Shown in pieces: positions 50,641 through 63,563 of a stretch of 64,000 nucleotides of DNA (positions are counted from its first letter, which is position 1; every line of letters starts with the position of its first letter). The position numbers and the translations under genes were made by a program. This DNA is from Rhinopomastus cyanomelas. Its lineage: Eukaryota > Chordata > Aves > Bucerotiformes > Rhinopomastidae. Location of the stretch: NCBI GenBank assembly GCA_013400115.1, contig VXBP01010397.1, positions 590,620 to 654,619 of the forward strand, read 5' to 3'. The notes below the pieces were generated by a model. The model had not been told where the DNA came from. It saw only the letters and a list, made by a program, of their open reading frames with translations, and made no database searches.

Positions 50641-53600
50641 GTAGGGGAGTCTTCCGGGCCTTTGGGCCCTTGGGGTACCCCCACTGCTGATTTTCCGCCC
50701 CATTGGGGCTTCCGTCTCTCCCAGCCACCCCACCAGGCCCCCAGCACCCCGAGTTCGTGCCAGGGCCCCAGAGATCACCTTGGCCAAGGCCGGAATCTCG
50801 CCTTACTTCCAGTCTCTGTCCCGTCCGGGTGCACTGGGCCGGGCCCAGTGGGGCTGGGAGCAGCACCTGGGTGTGCCGCGGCTGTGGGATGCTGGGCTGT
50901 GCCGGGGGGAAGAAGGTGGTCCCGGTGAGCTTGTCCGGGGACACCTGGAGCTGGGTGCTGGGGCATCCTAGGCAGCCTAGCCTCCTTGTGTTGAAGTCTG
51001 GGCTTGGCTGCCAAGACCGGAAAGTTGAGGCTCTTGGAGAAGAGTCCAAAAAAGCCCAGAGTGTTTCCTGATGCTCCAGGGTCCAGGCTGAAAATGAGGG
51101 AAACCCGGTAGAGCCATGGCAGCCTGCTGTCTTCGTGCCAGCCAGGCCTTGTATGTCCCGTGGGAGGCAGAATTCAGCTCCACTTCAAAGCCCTCTCTGT
51201 GCGACTCTCTGCGATGCAACATCTCATTGCTCTGTGCTCCTCACTGAATGGACGTGATGTTTAGGCAGTTTGAGAAAATTAACAGCAAGTTTTTTTGGTT
51301 TGACTGATAATTTTTCTTTGGTTCTTAGTGGTTGTACTTACATATAGTCACACTCGTCTGTCTGCCTTGCTCTGTTGCTGTAGTGAGTTTTGTATAAAGT
51401 AAACTTTTGTGGATGACAAATCACCCCCTCCTGCGCTTTGATCGTGCCAGGGGTACTTCTCAGGATAGCAGGAATCATATTGCAAAGGAGAATGTTGATG
51501 GGGCCAAATGCCACCATCTCCAGATAATCATGCCTGTCACTGATGATGTCATGTCACTGATACAGGTCAGGGGCTTTGGCTGCCCTACTGGCCTGGCTGG
51601 GTGCCATTCCTTGGCATTTCCTGGGTTCTTCCCATGCAGGAAGTCTGAGTGTATTTGGTGGTTTTTTCCCAACTTGAATCTCTGTTTCTGCTCCACTCCT
51701 TTACTCTTAGATACCAGTGTGGCGTGGTTGCAGTGCCTCTAGACCGTGGGCAAGACATGAAAAGGTCTTCTTCACCTACCAAAGGACAGATCTGGGAGCT
51801 TTTTTCCTTCCTGTTCCAGATATGTTGCAGAGAACAGTCTCAAAAAAAGAGGACTGATAAAGAATTACTGTGTTTTGAACTACCTGGATAGTTACTGTTT
51901 CATTGTGTTTTTATTTCTCTGCTAAAGGCTGAGAGTGTGGCTAAGGTTGCCTAAGAGCAGATTGTGCTGTGCCGACCACTTTCTGCTCTCCCAAGGGCTC
52001 ACTGTATAATTCTGCTGTACCTGTTCTCCCATTGCAAAACTCAGTTGAGAATCCTATCCCTTTGGTTCACTGCCTTGCACAGACCTGCAGCAAGATGCTT
52101 TAGACCTCCTTGCTGAAAGGCTGTAAAATACCCCGTGCTTTAACTGGTTGTTTTTAACCCTGCTGTAGTTTATACTGTGATACAACTGCCTCCTTAGTCC
52201 AAATGATGAGAAAGTATGAGCTGGGGATGAGAGCAAGGGCAGGGACTTCCAGCCTCATTGCTGGGGAGACAGAGCTGCACAGCCTGCTGTTGCTGTGCAG
52301 CAGGTCCTTTGTGGTGGCCTGGAGACTTGGTCCAGGCAGAAAAGTCGATATCCTTCAATAGCAATAGAGACACCAAGCTATGGACCTTTCACCCTTTGCT
52401 GTGGCCTCTTTAGTCACAACCAGGTCAGCCTGCCTGGCACAAGCACTGAGCCAGCCCTTTATGGGCTTTCCCATATGGGATGTCCCTGCTGTGTGCTATC
52501 CACAGCACCGCTGCAGCCATGGATTTTCTGCCTCACCGTGCAGGAGTTGCTCACCTCTGCTGACACTGTGCTTCCATGCCCTGAGAGTGGTGAGAAAGTT
52601 TCCTGTGAACTTGAATACAGCAGCCTTCAGTCCCCAGTTCAGCCTGTGTGTACACGCAAGGAGAAATTTACTGCAGTGTAAAGTGGGGTGGCGTCTGGAT
52701 TCCAGCTCTCCCGGGACACGAGTGTAATGTCTGCCTCCCTGCCATCTCAGGAACAGAAGCGTGAAACAGAGCTATTTTGCTTAAAGGATTGCTTTGGACA
52801 GCCATGTGCTTCTCTTGCCTTCTTTGTTCAGTATAGAGTGGACTTCAGCACTGCCACCACTGAACTGAAATGACAAGCGCCACTGTGAATGCTGGGCGCA
52901 AATGTAATCCTGGGATGCAGGTGGAATTTGCTGACATATTCCCACAATCTGTGGTTTCTTACTGGTGGTTTGGGGTTGTTTTAACCTGAGTGTCCAAGCG
53001 AACACTTTGTGTCTTGATTAGAAGAGAAACAGGTCATTGTTCTGTGTCTCTGATTTTTCACCTAGGCAATGGTTCCTGCAGTGTGATACTGGAGCTGAGC
53101 AGAGCAGTGGTGCTTGACTGCATGGCAAAGCAGCACGTCAGGCTAGTGGTCCCTATGCCATCAGCAGTTTTGTGGTGGCTGAGTTGTCTCTGAGCTCGTC
53201 CTCTGACTTTTTGTTGTGGCCAGCACCTTCCTCTGCTCTTTACCTTAAACTTGCAGGCAGCTTTAAGTGCTGCTCTGTCTGGATGCAAGCGAGATCACTT
53301 GTTTCCCTGAGCTGTCATAGATGAGGGTTGTTTCATGCTGTTGAAACACAAGAGTATGTACCTAGCTACCATGTGTAGGAGCAGCTTTAGGCATTGAATT
53401 GGTTTCAGATCAAAGCACTTGATCTTGTTCAAAACTTTTTAACTTTTTGAAGGGCTACAAACCCTTATTTTGAAATTGGTTTAATAGATTTAACAGATTT
53501 TAAAACTTGTTTATTTTGTGGTGATGCTAACTCAAGCGATCAAACTTTAATCTAAAGCCCCAGAACTGTTGGTGGGGACCTTATTTTGAACTCAGGGCTC

Positions 53601-54059
53601 ATTTAGAAAAAGGTATTATTTTTTCTAACTGTAAAGAAGAGAAATTGCACCCTGCAATGGGAAAGGAAACGATAGCAAGTCACAATTGTCTGAACATGAC
53701 TTTGGGCTATGTGAAGCTGATGGCACATTATCAGGTCAGCTTGCAGCTCATACATTTGCAAGCTCTTGTTATGTTAAGTGTATCACCATGGCTATGTTTA
53801 AAATAACCTCCCCAGCCAGAGTCATGTGGAGGGGTGATGTGCACACACAGTCTCATCCTTTCCTGTTAGAAAAGGGTCTGTGAAGGGCCTTCCTGCTGCT
53901 GTTAGAGGAGTACATGCTTCAGGGAGAGTCTGTTTACATGTAGCGGGGTGTGTGGTGGCCCCTGTGCACCTGTGCTGCACAACAGGCAGGATGGAAAGGG
54001 TGGCGGGGTAGCTGTCTATGTTAGTGTTTTGAAAGTATAGAAGTTAATAAGTGTGATGG

Positions 54060-55925
54060 GTCAGTTGAATGTCTGTGGGTTAACTTGAAGAGGGCCAACG
54101 ACACAGATGTCCTGCTGGGAGTCTGCTATAGACCACCCAACCACGATGAAGAGACTGATGAATTACTCTATAGACAGGTGGCAGAAGCTGCAAAATCGCA
54201 ACACCTTGTTCTTCTAGGTGACCTCAACTTATCAGACATTGGCTGGAAATACAACACAGCAGACAGGAAACAGTCCAGGAGGTTCCTGGAGTGTGTGGAA
54301 GATAACTTCCTGACTCAGCTGGTAAGTGAGGCCACCAGGGGAGGTGCCCTGCTGGACTTGTTGCTTACAAACGAAGAGGGACTGGTGGGTGATGTGATGG
54401 TTGGAGGCCACCTTGGATTCAGTGACCATGAAATGATAGAATTCTCAATTCTGGGCCAAGCAAGGAAGGGAGGCAGTAAGACCATTACCATGGACTTCCA
54501 AAGGGCAGACTTCAACCTGTTTAGAACACTGGTTAATAAAATCCCTTGGAGTGCAGTCCTAGAGGGAAAAGGCATCCAGGAAGGCTGGACTTTTCAAAAA
54601 TGAACTCTTGAAGGCTCAGGAGCAGGCTGTCCCCGTGTGTCNNNNNNNNNNNNNNNNNNNNNNNNNNNNNNNNNNNNNNNNNNNNNNNNNNNNNNNNNNN
54701 NNNNNNNNNNNNNNNNNNNNNNNNNNNNNNNNNNNNNNNNNNNNNNNNNNNNNNNNNNNNNNNNNNNNNNNNNNNNNNNNNNNNNNNNNNNNNNNNNNNN
54801 NNNNNNNNNNNNNNNNNNNNNNNNNNNNNNNNNNNNNNNNNNNNNNNNNNNNNNNNNNNNNNNNNNNNNNNNNNNNNNNNNNNNNNNNNNNNNNNNNNNN
54901 NNNNNNNNNNNNNNNNNNNNNNNNNNNNNNNNNNNNNNNNNNNNNNNNNNNNNNNNNNNNNNNNNNNNNNNNNNNNNNNNNNNNNNNNNNNNNNNNNNNN
55001 NNNNNNNNNNNNNNNNNNNNNNNNNNNNNNNNNNNNNNNNNNNNNNNNNNNNNNNNNNNNNNNNNNNNNNNNNNNNNNNNNNNNNNNNNNNNNNNNNNNN
55101 NNNNNNNNNNNNNNNNNNNNNNNNNNNNNNNNNNNNNNNNNNNNNNNNNNNNNNNNNNNNNNNNNNNNNNNNNNNNNNNNNNNNNNNNNNNNNNNNNNNN
55201 NNNNNNNNNNNNNNNNNNNNNNNNNNNNNNNNNNNNNNNNNNNNNNNNNNNNNNNNNNNNNNNNNNNNNNNNNNNNNNNNNNNNNNNNNNNNNNNNNNNN
55301 NNNNNNNNNNNNNNNNNNNNNNNNNNNNNNNNNNNNNNNNNNNNNNNNNNNNNNNNNNNNNNNNNNNNNNNNNNNNNNNNNNNNNNNNNNNNNNNNNNNN
55401 NNNNNNNNNNNNNNNNNNNNNNNNNNNNNNNNNNNNNNNNNNNNNNNNNNNNNNNNAAGGACATTGAGGTGCTGGAACGAGTCCGAAGAAGGGCAACCAA
55501 GTTGGTGAAGGGGCTGGAGGACATGCCCTATGAGGAGAGGCTGAGGGAGCTGGGGTTGTTTAGTCTGGAGAAGAGAAGACTGAGAGGGGACCTTATTGCC
55601 CTCTACAACTACCTTAAGGGAGGTTGTAGCAAGGCTGGTGTTGGGCTCTTCTCTCCAATTAGTGATGATAGGATGAGGGGAAATGGTCTCAAGTTGCGTC
55701 AGGGGAGGTTTAGATTGGATGTTAGAAGGAAGTTCTTTACTGAGAGGGTGATTAGATACTGGAATGGATTACCCAGGGAGGTGGTGATGTCACCATCCCT
55801 GGAGGTGTTTAAGGAATGAGTGGGCATCGTGCTTAGGGATATGGTCTAGTGGTTAGACACTAGGAGAAAAGGTTGGACTCGATGACCCTGGAGGTCCTTT
55901 CCAGCCATGATGATTCTATGATTCG
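54060..55925 (+). mobile_element. CR1 LINE copy interrupted by assembly gap
   Basis: 54,085-54,603 is a 172-codon open frame for the later part of the CR1 endonuclease, with catalytic signatures GDLN (near 54,220) and SDH (near 54,421). A one-base frameshift at the T/A-rich run near 54,590 shifts the rest of ORF2. After the gap, 55,457-55,819 encodes the ORF2 C-terminus (LERVRRRATKLVKGLEDMPY) up to a stop, followed by a 3'UTR ending gatgattctatgattcg. The tail differs from the other copies, so this is another CR1 subfamily. If the gap size is right, much of the RT region is missing. Confidence 0.88.
54642..55456. other. Assembly gap (815 N)
   Basis: A run of unresolved bases inside a CR1 copy. 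The true length is unknown. Open frames across it are artefacts. Confidence 0.99.
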
Positions 55926-58726
55926 TAAAGGCTGTGGTAGACCTCTAGCTGACATCCCAAAGCTTGTGAGCTGGCTCTGCAGTAGTAAAATGTTAGCAAA
56001 ATAATTATGAGTAAGTGCAGACACATGGTCACACCAACAGTGACAACCTTGGACTCTATATTGTATGTCAATAAGTCTGACCCAAAGTCCATTAATTGCT
56101 TGTATGATGTTTGGGTTTGACTTCCAGCACAGCCAGTTCACCCTGGGCTTTTCCCAGTTTGTGTTTCTACAATAAAATTTCTAAATGTAATTTTATTGCT
56201 GTTGTCAGCAGCAGAACAGACTCCTTTGCTGTAGGGTTGGGTCTGTAGGGTTGCATCAAGCTGTCACCTTCCTCCACCCGAAAACATTAACAAGTTGAGC
56301 GTGAAGAGTAAACTTCCTGACTTGTCACCAGCAGACATTTACCTTGGGGCAGGTGATGTGGCCTGTGCCCAGTGTCACAGAGTCATGTCTGGTTGTGCCT
56401 GCAGCCTGGCATGTGGAGGTGCCTTGTTTGCAGGCAGACGTGGGTGGTGGTTTTGCTGGCACAGGAGTGGGGTTGGGCTGAAGGACAGGGACCATAAACT
56501 GGAGCTGCCAGTCTGCATGTGTTCTGACTTGCCCCGTGTGGGGCCGTGTTCTTCCTTTGACCCTTCTGCCCCTCTGTCTGAGTTTCTGTGTTTCCTCAGA
56601 GAAATGGGGTGGACAGTAGCTATTGGCTGGCACAGCTCTCACCTGGAAGCTGTACAAGAGGCCCTGGAGCTTCCTTCTCCAGCCGCTGCTTGCAGTGCAC
56701 CTGCCCTGTACCAGCCCAGCTACTTCTGTGGCTCCATGGCAAAACCACTCGGGAGAGGGCCCAGGTCAGCGTGTTCTCCCTCTGCCACTGTTGGGGCTCA
56801 GGCCCAGCCCAGGGCTATTGCCACACCATGGTCATGGTCCTTTGCCAGCAGCTGTAGCTGCTGATGGCACCCGCATGCCTGTGCTGATCACTTATTGCAG
56901 AGCAGGGTCACCCAGGGCTCCTGTGGGCATACTCACACCTGTGGCTGAGCCGGCTGTAGGATTCATAGCCCTTGTTACAGCTTCATTAGGCCAAATCACT
57001 TTTATTTTTATGGGAGGATGATCCACTAAGAGCTGTAAAGCCGAGTGGAGATGTGGCACAGATGGCTTCTGCAGCAGCCTGGTTTTGCAAGGTCAGTCAC
57101 TGCTGGGTGTGAGTGCGTGGCCAAGCTGGCAGCGTGCAGGGTGCCACTGCAGCGACAAGCCCTTCAGCCAGAGACATCAGGGTCACTTTCACTCACCAGC
57201 TTGTGCTTTTAATTTGCATTTCCACATCTGCACTTGCTGGGGTGCTTTGTGTTCAGTGCTCTTGTACCCTGGGTACATCGTGGGAGATGGCTTGTGGGAG
57301 CCAAGCTTTGCTCTCTTGTTTACTGGGAGGAAACCTGAGCCGGGCAAGTGACGGCATCTGAGCCGCAGCCTCTTTGCCCTGTGCTAATCGCTGTGAATGT
57401 CACAACAGCTCGAGGTTCGCGGCTGAGTGCAGATCGGGTAGCGATCGGATAGTGCTGTACAGCTTGGTTGTGTACAGTGGACATGATTCCTTTCACAGAG
57501 CTCAGAGCCTGCCTGGGCTGCAGCTTTCTGGGCTGCAGCTTGTGGAGGCACAAAGCCACCCTCTCCTCTTCCAGGAGTGTACAAGCTGTCCCAATCAGGG
57601 CAGCCATGGGCGTGGAGTGGACCTGGGCCTTCCCTTGCAGAGCTTGGCAGGGCAGCAGCTCTCCTTGAGGACATATAGCTCCTATGGGATCCTGCTTGGG
57701 ACACTTCACCTCATACAGCCTCTGTTTTGGATGCTGCAGACGTGATAGTGAGGTTGAGAAGGCCTGACCCATGTAGGTGCTGGGACATAGGTCTGTCTGA
57801 CACAGTACTGTGGTGGCTGTGAACTGCTGTTGTGGTGCTGCAGAGCAACCTCGGGATCTCCTCACTGTGCTGTAACTGCTGAGAAATGAGCATGTTTCTC
57901 TAGTGTAAGAAAACTAAGAGGGTGCTTACTCCTCTTTTGATGTTTTGGTTTTTTTAAACAAGCGAGCTTAAGAGCTGAAAGGTAAACGAGGAAGTCAGTC
58001 AGTCAGCCAGCTTTCTTGGGATACAAATTCTTACCGTGACTGTGTCCTGGGGCCCTGCAGGCATGTGTTAAAGCAAGATAAATACCTGGAGCAGGGCTTG
58101 TTTTCACTTTCCCTTCTCCCCGGACAAGAGCATCTTACAGGCACAGTGCAATAGTTCTTTTTAAGAGGATTCAGGACACCTATGTCTCCAGCTCTGTGGT
58201 CTGCAAGCTGCTCCTTGTAAGAAGCTTTTCTAAAGGACTGCAGCGGGGAGGAGTGCATGTGTGGTACTGTAGCAAATATTTGCTGGTGTTGATGTTAGAA
58301 CAGCCCTGCACACGGTGCAGTTTGGAGACACATACTTATGGGAGTGGGCTGCCAGGACTAAGGCAGGCAGGCAGGGAGATTGTCCTTGCAACCAGGTCTA
58401 CTGTACTGGGGCTACAGTGTCACATGGTGCTGGCTGGCCAGGCACCCCTGTATGTTTGCAAGGTACAAGCTTTTCTGCAGACAGTGCTTTTCCCAGAGCC
58501 CTATCTAAGTTGTTCTTTTTGTTATCTGGTGTCACACATGACACCAGCTCTTTATTTCACTTGGTCCCGGAAGACTCTTGGGGAGTGCAGTAGATAGAGC
58601 TGCAGGTTTTCGTTTTGCTGGGAAAGCAGCTCGCCCTTGTCCCCTCCTAGGGTACTGGTTAGGGTGCTTTGCCCTCCCGGAGTAACGGAGCCTTTTGTGC
58701 TGTTGTGTTGTTTCAGGTCAGGAGAG

Positions 58727-58771
58727 ATGCTGCTGTAGATGACTGACTTGCTTGTGCCTCACATGCTATGA
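58727..58771 (+). promoter_or_regulatory. Tandem upstream ORFs in TTLL4 leader
   Basis: The start exon opens at 58717. ATG at 58727 gives a 3-codon ORF ending TAG at 58738. The next base starts ATG at 58739, a 10-codon ORF ending TGA at 58769-58771. That stop overlaps the TTLL4 ATG (58768-58770) in the form ATGA. This arrangement suits control by termination and reinitiation. Confidence 0.7.
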
Positions 58772-61700
58772 CCTCTGCAGGACCCAAACGTGCTGATCTG
58801 GGCCACAAACAGGAGAAGAGTGTTGGTCTCAAGTCAGGCACCCTTCCAGCAGTGAGAGCTCAGCCATGCCGGGCCTGGCACCTTCCTCAGCAGCAGGCAA
58901 AACCTATCTGGAATTTAGAGAAGAAGTATGTGAGTACTTTCCAGGATCGCAAGCAGCTGCCCTCAGGGATCCCTCTGCAGCAATCCTGCTTCTTGTGCCC
59001 GCCATCACTATGCCTCACACACGCTGGTGAAGATGCCCTCTCAAACCTGCCCTTGACCCAGCCCTGTTTGGAGCTGGGTGGGAGCACTCTGCTCTACGGA
59101 CGCTCCTGCCTGAGACCTAGGCCCTGCAGGTTTCCTTTCCACAGTTCCCTTGACACCAGCTCTGCTGCAGGAAGGGTGCCATCTTCTGTGCTGATGGAGC
59201 CCTGCCTGCTGCCTATGCTGGCAGAGGAGCACTCTGGGACGGGGGTCAAAGGCTCTGCCCTCAGCTCAGATCAACAGGCTTCCAGCTCCTGTAGGCCAGT
59301 GCTTAATAACAGTTCTTTCCTACAGCCAAGTAGTGCTAAAGTGCCTTTGCTGCAGTCACTGGAAATCAAGAAGGTGGAAGACACCCACAGCTTCCCTGCT
59401 ATCCCATGGCCTTGTTCTGGGGGCAGTGGAGACAGCTTCACTGGTCTGGTCCCCTCTGTGACTCCTGTGCTTGGCAGTACAACCCTTGAGAAGGACCACT
59501 ACTCACAGAAGGATGCTGAGAGGAGAATGCGCAGCTTAAAGGAGAAGGAGCTGGAGATCACACTCACAGAGTCCATGCAGCAGCTGGCAGGACAGGGTGT
59601 CTCACACAGCAGCTTGGGACGTGAAATCAGAAGCTCTGGCCTTACAAACAGGGACAGCCTGTCCAACTGGAACAGCAGGTGGGGACAACACATCATAGAA
59701 CAGCTGACCCCAAAACAGACCATTTCTCCTCTGAGCTTGGAGCTGGGTAGCCATCACCTTACTGGTAACTTTGTGGGCACTGACGGTGCCCTTGTCTGCA
59801 CTAAGCATATCAGCATCCACCTCTTGGCCTCGCATGTTGCGTCTCCTGACCACAGTGCCCACTGCCACCCAAGGAGCTTTTTGAGCCCATGTGGTAGGGA
59901 CCAGGTGGCAAGAGCAGAGCCTCCACACCTTGTTACTGTCTCTAAAGTGGCAACTCAGGTGTCCACTGTCCAATTGGAGAAAGAAGAGAAATGGTCTCAG
60001 GCTGTTCTCCTGGGAAAGCTCAAGTAAGTACAGCCAGGAGGAGGAGGGAAGTTGTGGCAGCTTGGGCTGGTCTGATTTTGCTCTTGTGCCTGTGTGTGTT
60101 GGAACAGGATGAGCTGTGAGCAGTATAGGGGTAGCCATAAAGACAGTCAAGGGCTACTTCTCCAAGGAAAACAATTCTATGGCATCCTGGTGTCTGGGGA
60201 ACCTCCTTGCTATCCTCAGCTTGACACAGCCACTCAGGATGTTTCTGAGCCAATCAACCTTCTTCAGCCATGGTGTGGAATTGCAGTGTGGTCTATCAAG
60301 CTCACTCCCCACACAGTCATGGGGGCTATACCTGCTCAGAGGGAGGCTGTGCACTTATGTTGGCTGAAGTCTGCTGTCAAGCCAGATCCAAAAAGCCTTT
60401 CCTGTGCAGAAACAGGGTTCCTAAAGGAACGTGGAACTAAAGCAAGATAGAGAAGATACAAGGACACAGAGCTCCCGTTAGATGTAGGTGTATTTGTGCC
60501 TCTCTCCTTCCGGCTGTTCTGTAAAATGTTTTCCCTCAAGGTGCCCTGCGACCTCTCCATCTTGCTGTCTTGTCGTGAGTGCTTGTACATCAACAGCAGA
60601 GTGTCCAGTGCTGTCACTCTGCTGCCCACATCATCTAGCGTTGCCTTGTGGGCTTCTAGGTCTTTTGTTCCTAGGGAGCATGTACCACTCCTTCTTATGT
60701 CTTTTGTCCCAGTGTCACTGCTGAGCAGTCACTGCTAGAGCCAAGCCATCCCCAGGATGAAGCAGAAGAAGAACTTCCCGATGGCCTGGATGAGAATTGC
60801 AGTCAGGAGGAGAACAAGGACAGTGAGTGCTGGTGCCTTGGGGAGGGCTTTGCACATTGCCTTGAGGTGGCAGGTGTGAAGGCTGTCTGGAAGCTGGGGG
60901 TTAGCAGAGGGGCCTCCTGTCTTACATTTTGCTGTCGTTTCAGGATGACCTAGAGATTGTGCTGGACCTAAAAGCAATGTTATCAGCAAGGAAGGGCTGC
61001 ATGGGTTCCTCTGGGGAGCTGACTAGGGTTCACCACTGTCCTGCTCTAAAACTTCCCCATCTCCTCTCTCTATGGGGCTGTCAGCTGTGCCCACTGCCGT
61101 GTGTTTTATGCCACCAATTAGTGGGAAAAACCTGGGATCCAAGAATTTTGGGTGACCGGGAAGGGTCTGCCCTCTGGAGTATTAGTTTTCTTCCCTTCCT
61201 AATTCTGTGTGCATTCGCTCCTCACAGAGACAAAACTTGAGCCTGTCCCCTCTTGCAGGTGACTCAGATGATGCTTCTCTCTGCAATGTGTCATCCAGAG
61301 GCTCTGTGGCTCTTGTATCCAGGTTAGTAGCTACCAAGAGTGCATTGAAGTTGCCATCTTTGTCTAGTCTTCTGCATTTTTGCCCTCACTGGTGACAGAG
61401 TAGAGCTGTAGTACACGGTGGAATGGAGTAAAGGTAGCAACAGGCCCCCCAATCAAAATGAGCTGTCTTGCTGCCCTGTAGGCCAGCACCTCTTGCTACA
61501 GGCAGCACTCTGCAAAGCGCTGAGGGTGCCTTCACTGCAGCAAACCAGGGGTCTTAATTCCAGTGTCAATGGCTGGGTTAGGTTTACTGGATTAAATCAT
61601 GCTCTTACAGTGCTGCAAATAAAACGGTCTCTGGGCCAGAGATTGCAAAAGCACATTGAGGCTTTGTATCTCGGCATTGCACCCTAGAAACAAGTAATGG

Positions 61701-63563
61701 AGGCCAGGTTTTTCTTTAGTTTTTGGAAGGAGAATTTTCTGTGTCTGGAAGCTGGGGGCCAGACTGTGGACATCTGAGCCCTGCCTCTGAGACTCCTGAC
61801 AGACCTCTGTGGGACCTGTTTTTGCCCATCTTGCAATGGGAGCTGGTCCTTGCAGCTGTGCTGCCCCTTGCACAAGGCCTTGCTGTCTGCCCACTGACAA
61901 TTTGCAGCTTTTTACCATGCTGTAACTCACATGCGAGATGAGAGAGGCTTTCTGCAAGGAACTGTTGAACCTTAGGGTGTGAAAGTCTTGCAGAGGTGAC
62001 ATAAATTGGACCATCAGCTGTTTATGGCAGGATCTGGCTGGTTGGCCTCTGGGGGCAGATGGGGGAAGCAGCGCTAGGGCCAAATACCTCCTGTGGTGGG
62101 GAGGGAGGGTTGTTGGCCACTTCTCTGCTCGAGATATGTGCTGGGCTGGCCTTGAAGGTTTTGCAGCTGTCTCCTGACTTCAGTCTGTTGTGGGCAAAAC
62201 TCATTCTGTACCAGCGAATGTTAATGTGATTTATTGCCAATTTTAACTACCAATTCTGTTCTCAAAAAAAATACATGTATACAATGCCCTTAGGGAAAAC
62301 ACCTCTTCTTCACTCGTTCTGGTCTCCAACCTCTTTCCCTAGGTTACACTCAGTATCTTCAGCAAGGCAAGGGGCAGCCTTGGAAATTGGGGTCAACATG
62401 CTGTGGTTCCTTTTCTTTTGCTGCTTTTTGTTCCTTAGTGGGTTGCTCTGATGTGGCTTCTTCCACTGGCTGCAGCTGCATATATTATATTCATTATAAA
62501 CTCTGCTTTTAGAGTTTATAGCATAACCTTATAGATATAAGTTCTACCCTTGCTTGCAGGCGTTAAGGGTTGCTGGGGTAAGATGATGTACACACCGCTG
62601 GTAAAACTCCAGCCTTCTTCCTTGCAACACACCAAAACCAAAAGCTGAATCATATGTGCATTACAGTCCCCATCCCTTGTGTCTGTGGACTGAGTTATTT
62701 GGTTTGTCTTGTAACAAGCTTGGCCTGGTAAAACGCAAAACTCATGGGCATTACAACACTTGGCCTGTGTGCTCATTGTAAGGTTGCCTTTTTGTTGCAG
62801 TCTGTACCTGTTGTTTGCATCACACTGTAACAATGCAAATTCCTGATACCAGGATCAAGGCTTTCAGCTTCCCCCTTCCTCCCCATGTTACTTTTCACCT
62901 TTAGCCAACCACCTACTGCCTCATCTCTCCTAGGAAATGCCTGGCCCAGCCTGCTGAGGATCAGGAGAAACAGCTCAAACCAGCTCTTGTCTGCAGTTTA
63001 TTCCCTAATGTGCCTCCAACTATCTACTTCAGTACTTGGAATGAGAGAGGTGAGGTGGGGTCTTTTGCTGCCCAGGGTGAGTGTGGCCAGCCCAGTACTA
63101 GTGAGCAACAGTGCTGGTGCGTGGCCGGGAGCTGGCCAGCGGCAGCAACCCTTCACCTTTTGTGTGATGAGACCTAGCACCAGTGTCAGATCTGAAGGGA
63201 CTGGAGTAAAATCATGGCTGCTCCCACAACTTGGAGCATGAGTCAAGCTGATACCAAATGGTTCCAGCATCCTGGATCTTGTTGAGCTATGGAATCTTGT
63301 GCTCCATGGTAGTTCTGTGAAGGGAGTTACTCACCCTCCTCCGCAGGCCTGGTGTCTGCGCAGCAAAGCTTAAGAATTTCCTTGGTTACAGCTGTAGAAA
63401 ATCCAGGTATTGTGTTTGTTTTCCTTCTGTCCTTACATTTTTGCCTTCCTAGTGGAAAAGCTGCCTTGGGAGCAGAGGAAGCTGCTGCGATGGAAAATAT
63501 GCACAGTCACGCCAAACATAGTGAAGCAAACTGTTGGCAGGTCCCACTTCAGAGTCAGCAAAA
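58768..63563 (+). CDS. TTLL4: TTLL4, tubulin polyglutamylase, N-terminal half (partial)
   Basis: An ATP-dependent glutamate ligase that initiates side chains on beta-tubulin and on nucleosome assembly proteins. Exons: 58768-60023, 60713-60822, 61259-61322, 62934-63049, 63453-63563, all in phase, giving about 552 residues. The gene continues past the window (human about 1,199 residues). The first 500 residues are low-complexity Ser/Leu-rich, with scattered conservation: KPIWNLEKK, LNNSSFLQP and CTKHISIHLLASHVAS. An acidic stretch follows (DEAEEELPDGLDE). The last two exons start the TTL-type catalytic domain: LFPNVPPTIYF, then KLPWEQRKLLRWK and TPNIVKQTVGRSHF. The ATP-binding and catalytic residues lie beyond the window. 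The start gives MTSAG, comparable to mammalian MASAG. Confidence 0.93.
62495..62520. repeat. Perfect inverted repeat (10-base arms, 6-base loop)
   Basis: TATAAACTCT at 62495-62504 and AGAGTTTATA at 62511-62520 are exact reverse complements around gctttt. It lies in a TTLL4 intron in AT-rich sequence. Function unknown. Confidence 0.8.

Larger units (their letters stand above)
50572..58716 (+). other. TTLL4 intron 1
   Basis: An 8.1 kb intron inferred from the donor at 50572 and the acceptor ending at 58716. Apart from the gapped CR1 element at 54.06-55.93 kb I see no gene, RNA or repeat I can support in 50.6-54.0 or 55.9-58.7 kb. Confidence 0.6.

Noticed and set aside
49673..51049. 458-codon minus-strand open frame over the STK36 3' end and TTLL4 promoter
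   Set aside because: It lies antisense to conserved STK36 exons and in a CpG island where stops are rare. The product is low-complexity Pro/Arg/Ser with no recognisable domain.
54594..55819. Open frames of 276-403 codons spanning 54.6-55.8 kb
   Set aside because: Most of each is the N gap. Only the flanking CR1 segments are real.
57500..57545. Direct repeat gggctgcagctt twice within 25 bases
   Set aside because: Short, low-complexity and isolated in a large intron; expected by slippage or chance.
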